This document shows, in pieces, positions 23,180-38,794 of a stretch of DNA of 64,000 nucleotides (positions within the stretch are counted from its first letter, which is position 1; every line of letters starts with the position of its first letter). This DNA is from Adiantum capillus-veneris (lineage: Eukaryota; Streptophyta; Polypodiopsida; Polypodiales; Pteridaceae). The stretch is taken from contig CM043955.1 in assembly GCA_014529385.2 (NCBI GenBank), forward strand, positions 143,725,640 to 143,789,639, in the 5' to 3' direction. Below the pieces are notes generated by a model. That model had not been told where the DNA came from and did not search any database. It saw only the letters and a list, made by a program, of their open reading frames with translations. A program made the position numbers and the translations under genes.

Positions 23180-24290
23180 CATTTAGGAAGCTAGAAGGTC
23201 GTCCTATGATTTATGAGTCTTCGAGCTTTCCATTAAATCTCGCTTTGGAGATAAAATGGGAATCGAGAGCTTTCCATTAAAGCTTGGAAGAGAGGATTAT
23301 AACCATACATTCTTCCTACCACAAAGAGACATGCAAACCCTAAGCTAATTACCATAATGAGACTAAACCTTTCTCTCTTTAATGAGACAAGGTTTCCATG
23401 GAAGCTTTACCCTAATCACACAAAGTCACCAGGGAAGCTTAACCCTAATCACACACAAGGTCACCATGGAAGCTAAACCCTAAATTGCAAGCTTGTCTTT
23501 CAATGCTTTTCCTAAGTACAAAGTTACCATCAAATCTTAGCTTAAGGATGCAAATCTACCTTTGAAGCTTAACTTAATGATGCATGATACTCTTAGCACT
23601 TAACCCTAATTACGAGGCTACCATTAAAGCTTAAACCTAAAATACATGGTAGTCGCTAAAGCTTACACCTAAGTGCAAATTTACCATTAAAGCTTACCTT
23701 AAGAGTGCAAATCTACCTTTGAAACTTAACTTAATGATGCATAGATACTCTTAGCACTTAACCCTAATTACGAGATTACCATTAAAGCTTAAACTTAAAA
23801 TACAAGGTAGTCACTAAAGCTTACACCTAAGTACAAAGTTACCATTAAAGCTTAGCTTAAGGATGCAAATCTACCTTTGAAGCTTAACTTAATGATGCAT
23901 AACTACCATTAATACTTAACCTTAACTCCAAGGTTACCATTAAAGCTCAAACATAAAATACAAGGTAGTCACTAAAGCTTACACCTAAGTGCAAAGTTAC
24001 CTTTAAAGCTTAGCTTAAGAGTGAAAATCTACCTTTGAAGCTTAACTTAAAGATGTATAGATACTCTTAGCACTTAACCCTAATTGCGAGGTTACCATTA
24101 AATCTTAGACCTAAAATACAAGGTAGTCACTAAAGCTTACACCTAAGTGAAAAGTTACCATTAAAGCTTAGCTTAAAGATACAAATCTACCTTTGAAGCT
24201 TAACTTAATGATGCATAACTATCGTTAATACTTAACCCTAATTCCAAGGTTATTATTAAAGCTTAAACCTAAAATGATGCACATAAACCT
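23180..24290. repeat. 32-bp minisatellite with ~160-bp higher-order unit
   Basis: The basic ~32-bp unit is like ACCATTAAAGCTTAACCC plus a variable tail, and contains AAGCTT in most copies. From about 23520 the units are ordered in blocks of five: the landmark AATCTACCTTTGAAGCTTAA or a close variant recurs near 23550, 23707, 23868, 24027 and 24185, a 157-161-bp period. The part before 23520 has the same unit without clear order. Confidence 0.8.
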
Positions 24291-24634
24291 TTTTAGTATA
24301 AAAACACATGGTTTAGGTTAATTAATATTACTAGAAGTGAAGATTACCTCCTCTAAACAAGAGGGAATTGGGGTTGAAGTCCTTCTTGAAGAGATGTGAG
24401 GCTCAAGGAATAAGGAAAGGGATTTATAAAGAGGAAGGAGAGAGGAGCTTCTTCATAAAACCCTCAAGGGTTTGGCCTTCAAGAGAGTGAGAGAGCAAGA
24501 GCAAGGTTTAATGGAAACCTTGATTTACTTAAGAATAATATTGAGCATGGCAAGTATGCAAGTAGCTTAGCAATGTGTGTAAAATTACAAAGGAGAGGGG
24601 GTGCTTATATAAGAAATGGTGGGTAGAATACTCA

Positions 24635-24790
24635 ATTCCTATTGGACCCCAATTCTCTTCTCAATTCCTATTGGACCCCAATTCTCTTCTCAATTCTTAT
24701 TGGACCCCAATTTCTTCTCAATTCCTATTGGACCCCAATTCTCTTCTCAATTCTTATTGGACCGCAATTTCTTCCCAATTCCTATCTCTT
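24635..24790. repeat. 29-bp tandem repeat, about 5.5 copies
   Basis: The unit CAATTCCTATTGGACCCCAA followed by TTCTCTTCT or TTTCTTCT repeats without spacers. Copies differ by single bases and one or two-base indels. Confidence 0.88.
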
Positions 24791-25062
24791 AATTTTCCAA
24801 TCAAGTTAGTCCCTTTTTCCTCCCAGTTCTTGATCTAGATCAGTTCCCACGCGGATTTTGACGAAGAAGTATAAAAATAATCTTAATATTTTTAGAAATA
24901 TAGGGATGACATAATTTCTTATCCAAAATATCCTTGTCTTTTCATTCTAGAGTAAAGTCTCGTTGTCAGCATGACTTCTTTTCCGGTCTTGCTTTTTCTA
25001 AATTATTTTCTAGGCTAAAAAACATTCTGAATGTCTCTAGGGTTTAGGGAGGTACCTTACAG

Positions 25063-25599
25063 TTCATACATATCAAGGCGAACTTTGTGCAAATGAATCC
25101 TCAATGGAATTTACAAAAATTGTGACCGAATGTGAAGTCACTCTTCACTTTCACGAGCACCTCTTCAGAATGGTTGAAGAGATTAAAGATCAAGGTTTGT
25201 GGGAAAAGGCCTTGAGAGCAAGTGTTGAACTTGGAAAAATGCTCGAAAAACCACACGGGAAAGTGCCCTTGACTAGGTGAGCACTTGGTGCTATTTGAGA
25301 ATTGAGATGGTTGTATGTTTTGTAAGTTTAGTGCTCTTTTCCAAAGTCAAACAAAGTCTTTTAAAGACAAAAGTTGCCTTCACACTTTTTTGAATTCCCT
25401 TGAAAAATGTAAAGCTTGACTTCCACCTAAAAGTACTATGGGCATTAAAGCTTTCAAACACACGAACACACACACACATGCGCGTGTAAAACTTGTAAGT
25501 CTTCCCCCTAGAAAAACTAGAGATTGAGCTTAAAAGATTATGATGTGTAGCTTAATTCAAACTTTTTGTAGGTGGGCACTGGGCTCGATCAAAAGCTAA
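25063..25599 (+). pseudogene. Exon-like pair: 3' end of a cellular gene, antisense inside the LTR element
   Basis: The segment 25063-25276 is open for 70 codons in one frame, follows a CTTACAG acceptor-like site and ends ACTAG before GTGAGC, a donor-like site. A 295-bp gap ends TTTTTGTAG at 25571. The next segment, 25572-25599, continues the codon split across the gap and stops at TAA after eight more residues, giving a C-terminus ...VPLTR-WALGSIKS. The larger exon encodes a mixed helical-looking segment (TLHFHEHLFRMVEEIKD in the middle). I do not recognise the family. Upstream exons were not found, so this is a fragment. It lies on the strand opposite to the host element. Confidence 0.5.
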
Positions 25600-25936
25600 T
25601 GTAGATAGTGACGTACACACATGTGTCTCTTCAATTTGTTGGCATAGACGCTTCCAATTGGATGACTCCAAATCGTGCATTCATGGCCTTCAATACAGTA
25701 GCTCTGATGCAACACAACCTAAATGCGAATGCAATATACACGCACGTGCTAATTAATTTCAAATTAACACAAAGGGTAGTGGCTCAAAGAGAAAATCCAA
25801 GAACGTGCCCAAGCATAGATAGTCAAAACTGATTAGAATTGCTTATTGCTAAATAGTATAAAGGAAAATTATGATTAGCAATTAAACATATGGTGATGCT
25901 CAATTGGGGCTCAATCTAGCAAGAGAGGGGGGAAAA

Positions 25937-25965
25937 GGGGGGGGGGGGGGGGGGGGGGGGGGGGG
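25937..25965. repeat. Poly-G tract (~29 G)
   Basis: An uninterrupted G run just inside the 5' LTR end of the LARD-like element, on the plus strand (C run on its sense strand). Confidence 0.9.
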
Positions 25966-26016
25966 TGTCAATTAGGACTGAATAGAGTGATCAAAAAAAG
26001 CTAATTCACATTGCAA

Positions 26017-26028
26017 GCTTTGATACTA
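26017..26028 (-). promoter_or_regulatory. Primer binding site (tRNA-iMet type, mutated)
   Basis: The minus strand reads TAGTATCAAAGC two bases after the 5' LTR, against the standard TGGTATCAGAGC. Both changes are G to A. Confidence 0.75.
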
Positions 26029-26030
26029 CT

Positions 26031-26416
26031 TGAAAAGCAATGGTGGATAGACAATGTGAAGCATTCATATTGAAATGAAAATAATGATTATATTAGACTT
26101 GAGAGAGTATACTCAATGAAAATAAAAATGCTTGATTGATTATGATGACAGACCAAATGACAAGCTAAGCATTATGGCCTTATATAGGCTAAAAGTGGAA
26201 GGTGGCATTTAATGCTAGAAAGTGACTTTCATCAAATGTGAGAGAAAGGTCAAGCAACATGTGGCTATACCAAATAGCATGTAACTATAGAGAAGCATGT
26301 CTTTAGAGGAATCTATGTTGTGGGATGCATACATGCACATAATGGTTCATGGTTTATATGTTAGGCTTTAGGGGTTGGTCATGTATCGAGCGTAAGCTAA
26401 ACAAATTATCCCAATA
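26031..26416 (-). repeat. LARD-like element 5' LTR
   Basis: Partner of 18895-19303. The minus-strand start is decayed to TATTGGG. A TATATAA-type box is at 26180-26186. Confidence 0.82.
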
Positions 26417-26421
26417 ATATG
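26417..26421. repeat. Target site duplication ATATG (right)
   Basis: Identical to 18890-18894. Confidence 0.75.
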
Positions 26422-28007
26422 GATCAAGTTAACTGCTTCAAATATTGACCCTTACCACACAATGACCAAAGCTAAAATCTAGGGGGTGGAGCTGGTATCA
26501 TTGAGGCAAAAACCATGTATGTATGCATTGAGAGATTAGATTACATCAAACTACATGACTGTCCATGAGGCCAGAGTAAGGGCCAAGCCCATAGTTGTCA
26601 AAGATGAGGGGTTCACGACCATACACATGGAGGCCTTTCAAGTGTATTGGGGCTAAACTTGCAAGTTTTTGAACCCTTACACTACCTCCAAACCCGAGCG
26701 TATTCATAACAGTTGCCAAATTAATATGTGTATAAATTTTGCAACTATGAAATCAAGCATTGATCAATGAGTTGCATGAACAGACATCTAGTTCAGAAGC
26801 TTCACACGCTAAGGTTATAAGGTTGAATTTCATATTAGCTGAGCATAGATGTAGTTCTTCCTTTCATAAGGTACCCAAGAAGACCCACATGCTACTCAAA
26901 TTGAAATCCATTATGCCCTATTGTACATGAACAACAAATGCTTTGTCTAGGTTGTATGATGCATGATTCACAGGTCCACCCACTAGGGGTCACTGAAGAA
27001 CGACACCATATCAAACACGGGGGGTCATGGTGCTCACAAGAAGGTCATCACTACAACATGGAAAAGGCAATGATCAAGACACAAGAGCCTTGGTATAACT
27101 TCATTATGCCACGTGTTAATTTCTTATTGGCTAGACATGGACACATTTAGCTCTCAAAATCATTGAATATCTTCTTAGAAATCAAGGTAAAAAAATATTG
27201 ACTTAAACTAAACATACTAAAAATTAGCCTGCACCTTCTTCTTTTGTGTTTCCCTACAACATTTGAGATGCTTTCATACATTTTTTGTACCTTTCTGTGT
27301 CCTCTTGCCTAGCTTCACACGTGACTATCAAGAAGCAATAAATTAATGAGTATCATTTAGGTGCATCAAAGTAAAACTTCAAAAGTACCATAAGAGTATT
27401 TTGTGTATGAAACCTGAAATGCTTTCTTCATGCTTCTTGGTATCTTTTCCTTTTCCCTCATTTGTTATAGATAATCATCCTACTCGTCAACATATTTGAC
27501 CTCTAAAGATGTGTTTTCTTACCATATACTCCTTGATTGGTATCACTTTAGCATCATTCATAGTAATAATCATCACCATTTTTCTATCAAACTAAAGTTT
27601 TAATCATACCACAAGCCTTATCTTCCTCTTCTTGTTATATGAAATCTGCAATGCTTCCTTGCCTTTTTGACTTCATTTTCATTGGCAATGATCAACCTAG
27701 TAGTAAACCAATAGAAAGCACCATAAGTGGTACCAATAGCTTTAAAATAAGTGAATATTGTATATAGGATGATGGTTTATTGCATATATGATATGCATAG
27801 ACATTGAAGGTAAAAGAAATAGGCACATAGCAACATATAGCCATCCCATATTCAATGTGCTCTATGTGACACTCATGGTGTCTCTTAGAAGACATTTTCA
27901 TGTGATGTTTGTAGCCACACTTGTAGACTATAAGATGTCACCATAAGTGACACTATAGCCTTTAAAAAATTAATGGTTAATTGTGGATGTAGCCATTTTC
28001 ATGAGAG

Positions 28008-28056
<49 letters not shown>

Positions 28057-28666
28057 TCATTATCATCCTTGAAGGTCAAATATGACTTATGCAACGCAAA
28101 GAAACATATCATGTGGGGCGTGTGGAACTGATAATCAACTCTCAATACTCAAGAATTTGGAGTTGTGCATTACAATTGACATTCCAAACAAAATGGTGCA
28201 TTTTTTGTACCTGGAGAGTTCATGCCTGAAAATGTGGGGAAAGAAAGCTCTAATGTCACCAAAATTTGATCACTCAAGTAGGACGTGGTAATCATACGCG
28301 TGAACCTTTGGGACATAAAGTGTGTATCCAATGAGATTATTCATCCCCACTCTCATATCTTTGATTCTAGAGAATGAGAGGTGAGTTGGATAGTGGCAAT
28401 AGTGTGTATTGCACTCAAAGAGATGATTTCAAGCAGGTAAGGGTGGATGCAATGTTGGGATACTTTACGTCAATCTAGTGAAAGACAGTAGGTGTCGTCC
28501 GAGTCTGTGTAGGTAGAGATAGAGTGGGTCTATTCCCTAGAGACACATGTAGAGATGATAGACATGGAGTTCTGTGATATGCTCATGCTAGATGCTGATG
28601 AGTTGGTGCCAAGACACATTGTTCTTGGTACAAACGAAGAACACAGTGGCCCTTCAAAATACCAAA
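26422..28666. other. Unique non-coding interval
   Basis: AT-rich sequence with no supportable gene. A short plus-strand open stretch at 28526-28666 is interrupted by the next element, but it resembles nothing I recognise. Confidence 0.45.
28011..28052. repeat. (CA)n microsatellite
   Basis: About 21 CA units, unbroken. Confidence 0.95.
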
Positions 28667-28671
28667 AGGAA
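28667..28671. repeat. Target site duplication AGGAA (left)
   Basis: Identical to 33837-33841. Confidence 0.9.
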
Positions 28672-29326
<655 letters not shown>

Positions 29327-29341
29327 TGCCCCCCTTCCTGA
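29327..29341 (-). promoter_or_regulatory. Polypurine tract
   Basis: The minus strand reads TCAGGAAGGGGGGCA directly before the TGTTAACCC LTR start. Confidence 0.85.
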
Positions 29342-30960
29342 TGTAGATTCCGTCCTCGGAAGCTATTGAGTTGAAGCTGGTTTGTCGAGGTGGAAGAGCA
29401 TTTGAGATGAATGTCCTTAGCCTTCTTCAGTCACTGCAAAATCAAACAACATTGGCACAGTAATGGCATTCTCTTAAAAATCATATGCAGTTTTAGGTAG
29501 ACAAATTGATTGGTAAAAGAATTTCAAACAATTTGTTAGCAATGAACATTAAATTGCAATGTAATCAAATGCATAAACAGATGTAAAGGTAAAAAATTAA
29601 ACAAGTCTGGGGTCGCTAATTTGACGGTCGAAAGGCACTAGAGATCGAATATTAATACCATGGGTAAGCTTCTTAATTATCTGTGGTCAATTAAGTTGTT
29701 TAATCGCGAGAGCCAAGTATTCATGTTCGAGGGCTGACTAGAGGCTATATCTAGAAGACCTTGTAGTTAAGCTACCATAAAAGGAATTTCTCATGAAATC
29801 ATCGCCTGACTGATTACTTTTTCTTTGACCTCCCAAAGTCTTTTCACATTGATTCAATTATGATGTGTGTGCTTATTTTGTATGCCTTGGGTTTTTTGCT
29901 TTTCAAGGAAAAGCGCCCACACTGGGAACCTCTAGGGCTCTAGTACCATAGGCGATACATGTGAGTGAAGTACCAATTTAAGCAGGGATTTCTCTTACAG
30001 CGTAAAATTTTACATTGTGGCACTTTGATTTTTTGTTTGTTCATTTTCAGCATTTAAATTTTGTAACTTTGGGGGGTCATATAACATTGTTACCCTCCCT
30101 AGGCTCATCACATTAGTAAACTCTTTTTATAATACTTAAGCTAAAGGTCACTAGGGTTAAGCCCACTAGAAAGCCCTAGTACATTTCATACAATGCTGCC
30201 TAAATCGGATTAAGAACCTAAGTAACCATTGCTTATTAGGAAGGCATTCCCCATGGTATTAAGAGAATATTTTTAATACCTAGCTTGGTCAAACTAGCTT
30301 AGTCGGACTGCTTGATTTTTACACCTAGACAAGTGATTATGACAAAACATTACATTGAATTAAATGTTTGATACTAAGCAAATGCATTGAATATTATGCT
30401 ACCAATTACAATCAAAGCAAACAAACATGGATGCAAAAAAGATAAGGGGCAATGCTAATGGACAAGAAACACCTGTTTGTGTCGATGGTCGCGCTTGATT
30501 TGAAGAGTGAGTCGAGATAAAGATTCCATGAAGGTCCAAATCCTAACCACAGCAACACGCTCCTATACACACTAGGAAACAAAAGGAATACCTCCAGGAG
30601 GCACATTAGTGGAAAAAAAGAACTTTGCTAATCACTCAACTCTAAAACAGAAACACTCCTATCGTACTAATCTTACCTACCCTCCATCACTCAAGTGATG
30701 AGGATCAAAGGTGTTTCATGGCATAGGTTTTTGTTTCACTGTACCAGATGTGACATGTTTGGTCTGAGTCAATGTTTTGACTTTTAATGTGCATACTCGT
30801 TTGCTAATTGCTCTTGCTCTTTTTTTTTTTTTTTTTGTGAGTATAAAGCTTTATATGTACATTCCCTAAGATTGGGAGATATAGAGGTCAGGGAGAAAGG
30901 TTGAGAGGGAAACAAATGAATGATGACAGTCAGCAAACACTCCCCCCTTCCTTGGGTAGA

Positions 30961-32182
30961 TCATACCGTTTGAAATGAGCTTGTCACCCTTTGAAACCAA
31001 TTGTTCCAGTTGGTAATAGGTGAGGATTTTTGCCAGTAGTTTTCTATTACCTTAGGTGCCTCGTCAAGTTGCAAGGGTGGTAAGGTACTCTCCCAGGATC
31101 GAACTTGAAGTGGTTCATCAGGTGATTCTTGAACACTGGGAGGTGTGGATTCTTTGGTAGCTTCATGGAGGTCCACTACTATAGATGGAGGCTGTGTAGA
31201 AGCTTTTACCTCTATGGATGTATTACATGAGGAGCTAGAAGCTTCATGGGACTCCCCCCTTCCTGAGCTAGGTGGAACAAATCGTTCTTTCTTTGGTACC
31301 CAAACTAGCTATGGACTAGGTGTGTAGCATTCTATGATTTTTTTCTTTCCACGATCATTGATTCGTTTTGGAGCTACGGGATTGGGCTCACTTGGGTCAG
31401 GTGATAGGTAAGAGCACAATCTACGTTTTGGCACCCAGATTTGATCATTTCCTTGATAGTAGCCTTGGGCTTCCAATAGTCGTTTAGGGATCCATCGCAA
31501 CATTTTCTTACTTTTCTTGGAGCGAGTGGTACGTTTCTTACAAGGCTTCTGTTTTTTAGCACTAGCTATGGTCACTAAGGAAGCTTTAGGGACCCACTTG
31601 TATGTTTTCTTCGTTACCTTAGGATGAGTCTTGTCGGAAGCGATATGCATTGCTTGTAGCATATTTAAGGGTACAGGCATTTCATCCCCTCAGGTGTTAC
31701 CCAGGTCGTCCCCCTATTTCCCCAAGTGTCTATGGTTGCTGCTAGGTGGACCCAATCCACATTGTCCGACTCAGTCATCCCAGGTAGGACATCCATATGG
31801 ACACTCTTTGGGGGTGTGGGGTCCACATGCGATGTGAAAGGAGAGTCCACTTCCCCACCCCCTTCGTGTGCTTCATTTGCATCACGTTCCGAGCGAGTAG
31901 CTCTACCTAATGTTTCCATGAAACGGCTAAACATACTAGTACTAGGCTGTGGAGCTTCGGGAGGTGCATGGCCTTCTCTCCAGTGTTTTGGGTAGGGTAT
32001 GCTTCCATGATTTCTGAGTCGGAGGAGGAATCACTAGCGGCTATTTTAGGGTCTTGGGTGGTGCTACCTTGTGTCCCCGTTGAGGGTCTAGAGCCTATCG
32101 TGGATGGGTAATGGGTGTCCGTAGGAACAGAGGCACCCTCAATATGCTCGTGTTCTAGCACCCGCCTAGAGCGTAAGTGCAT
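30961..32182 (-). pseudogene. Single ORF of pol-less gypsy element; repeated W-[VI]-P-K motif
   Basis: Minus-strand pieces 32182-31907, 31934-31665, 31680-31309 and 31176-30961 follow one another with small overlaps or gaps and form one decayed ORF. It begins MHLRSRRVLE, much like the MxTRS starts of some Tat/Athila gag ORFs. The centre is rich in Ser, Thr, Pro and acidic residues. A Lys/Arg-rich part follows, in which W-V-P-K or W-I-P-K recurs at least four times over ~100 residues (KWVPK, RWIPK, IWVPK, and again near 31300). The end is Ser/Pro/Glu-rich. No catalytic domain or zinc knuckle is seen. A nucleic-acid-binding or gag-like role is a guess. Confidence 0.5.
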
Positions 32183-32566
32183 GTGCTTTTGATACCCTAA
32201 GGTGTCAAAAAGCTGCTCTAGGAGGCCTTGTGACTAGTTTTTAGCGTGTTTTTTGTTTGTTTTTTTGCTAGATTTTTTAGAGCGTGTCGTGGAATGGGCC
32301 GTGTGATAGCTCGAAACGAGCGTATCGCTAGGAGGGACGCGCTGTGCTTTACAGCCCACCGTTTGGTTCTATTTTGCTCCAGAAAAGCCCGAAACAGTCT
32401 TTTCCTAGCTGGGGAACTAGGCTCCAAATAGCAAGTCTAAAGGTGCAAGTGGGAAGAGAAGGGAGGAGAGTGGAGGACTTGTCCCACATGCTCTCATTCC
32501 CTCTTGAGGAGGTAGGGTATATATATAAGAGTGAGTCTAGTATATATCATAAGACTGAGGACTGAG

Positions 32567-32603
32567 GCCTGGGCCTGGGCTTGGGCTTGGGCTTGGGCTT
32601 GGG
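32567..32603. repeat. (GGGCTT)n hexanucleotide repeat
   Basis: Six or so GGGC(C/T)T units inside the pol-less element. The Ala-Trp repeats they encode are an accident of the unit. Confidence 0.9.
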
Positions 32604-33191
32604 AAAATGATCCCGATCTAACTTTTATACAAACCAATCCGTCCGTTTTTATAACTCACGTTTTTTATTTTCAAAAATCTAACCTCCCCCTCGCTCACGT
32701 TTTTATTTTTCGATTTATTTTTTATTTTTTTTAAAACATTTTTTTTTTGGATATTATTTGGTACGCGTTTTGGTGCGCGTTGACCTCACCTAACTATTTA
32801 CTGTCCCACCTACCTACTGACCTGCTAATTAGTGGTTCACTTAATTACTAACCGACTTAATTAACTAACTGTGAGCCTAACTGTGCACAAACCAGAAAAC
32901 ACAGAAAATGCAAAAATTGAAACTTGGCAGAACTGTGCAATGAAAACACAGAAAATGCTAAAAAACGCAAGAAATGCTAACTATGTGCAAACAGAAAAAC
33001 AGAATGTTGCTAACTGTCTAACTAATACTAAATGTACGCAGCAGAAAAACAGAAAATGCAAACTGTGTGCAAACAGAAAAACAGAATTAACAACTTGCAG
33101 AAAAAATACGCCTTCCTCTCCCTCTTCTTTCCTACTGCGAACCACTCATACAAGAAGCACAAAGTGCCTCTTGGGCTTAGTGCTGGGCTAT

Positions 33192-33209
33192 TCCCCGGCA
33201 GCGGCACCA
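33192..33209 (-). promoter_or_regulatory. Primer binding site (tRNA-Asp type)
   Basis: The minus strand reads TGGTGCCGCTGCCGGGGA four bases after the 5' LTR. It differs little from the TGGCGCCGTTGCCGGGGA site common in plant Athila/Tat gypsy elements. Confidence 0.85.
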
Positions 33210-33213
33210 AAAA

Positions 33214-33459
33214 TGTGCGCTCCTTGCCGCACTATCGAAGCAAGGGACTTGCCGATACACCGTGTACGAGCCGCAGACGGCTCCAAGTACACAACTAGTT
33301 TAACTAGTAAGCTCAAAGAGGGCAATGGTGTGTCACTCACCGCCTTATGCTCCTGCCGTAGAGGATTCCTCGCCACGAAGAAGAGGGAGACGCCGCTACG
33401 CCGCGCTCAACCGCCTCGCCGCCGTCGTGCTGCCGCAACGCTCGATCGCACACACACTC

Positions 33460-33538
<79 letters not shown>

Positions 33539-33836
33539 CACAAGGAGATGGTGAAGGAGAAGGTGGAGATGGAGCAAGAGCAGCTTCTATTGCACAATGA
33601 GAGAATCAGTGAATTTTAGGTTTAGTTGGCTTTTATATGAGCTCACCCCATTCACACTTGGGCGCCCATGCTTAGCCAACTAATCCCTTGAATGTCCCAG
33701 TTAGAGTGCGCCTCTCATCGGCGATCACTCCTACCCTTTTCCTATTGGTCCGACAAGCCCGGTACCTGACTCTACCAAATACATAATACACGTCCGTCGT
33801 AGGTGATGGGGTGTCCGTGAGCCGTGAGGGTTAACA
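33214..33836 (-). repeat. 5' LTR of young pol-less element
   Basis: 623 bp, partner of 28672-29326. Its CT tract is shorter and is followed by a CA tract. Confidence 0.93.
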
Positions 33837-33841
33837 AGGAA
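33837..33841. repeat. Target site duplication AGGAA (right)
   Basis: Identical to 28667-28671. Confidence 0.9.

Positions 33842-38794
<4,953 letters not shown>

Larger units (their letters stand above)
18895..26416 (-). mobile_element. Large LTR retrotransposon without gag-pol (LARD-like), minus strand
   Basis: LTRs at 26031-26416 (5') and 18895-19303 (3') are clearly alike but diverged. A tRNA-iMet-type primer site follows the 5' LTR, a polypurine tract precedes the 3' LTR, and ATATG is duplicated at both outer flanks. Together these define one 7.5-kb insertion. The ~6.7-kb interior has no recognisable gag, protease, RT or integrase on either strand. Instead it holds a 32-bp minisatellite, two other tandem repeats, a long G run and an antisense exon-like pair. 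It fits the LARD class, mobilised in trans by a copia-type element to judge by its primer site. Confidence 0.82.

Noticed and set aside
23400-24250. Telomere-like CCCTAA motifs in the minisatellite
   Set aside because: Only single CCCTAA hexamers occur per unit, never in tandem, so this is not an interstitial telomere.
24635-24790. Direct repeats considered as a CRISPR array
   Set aside because: The units are contiguous with no unique spacers, and the setting is a plant retrotransposon.
24575-24838. 87-codon frame with repeated SQFLLDPNS-like units
   Set aside because: It is the translation of a 29-bp tandem repeat. The period is not a multiple of three in all copies and no start context is seen.
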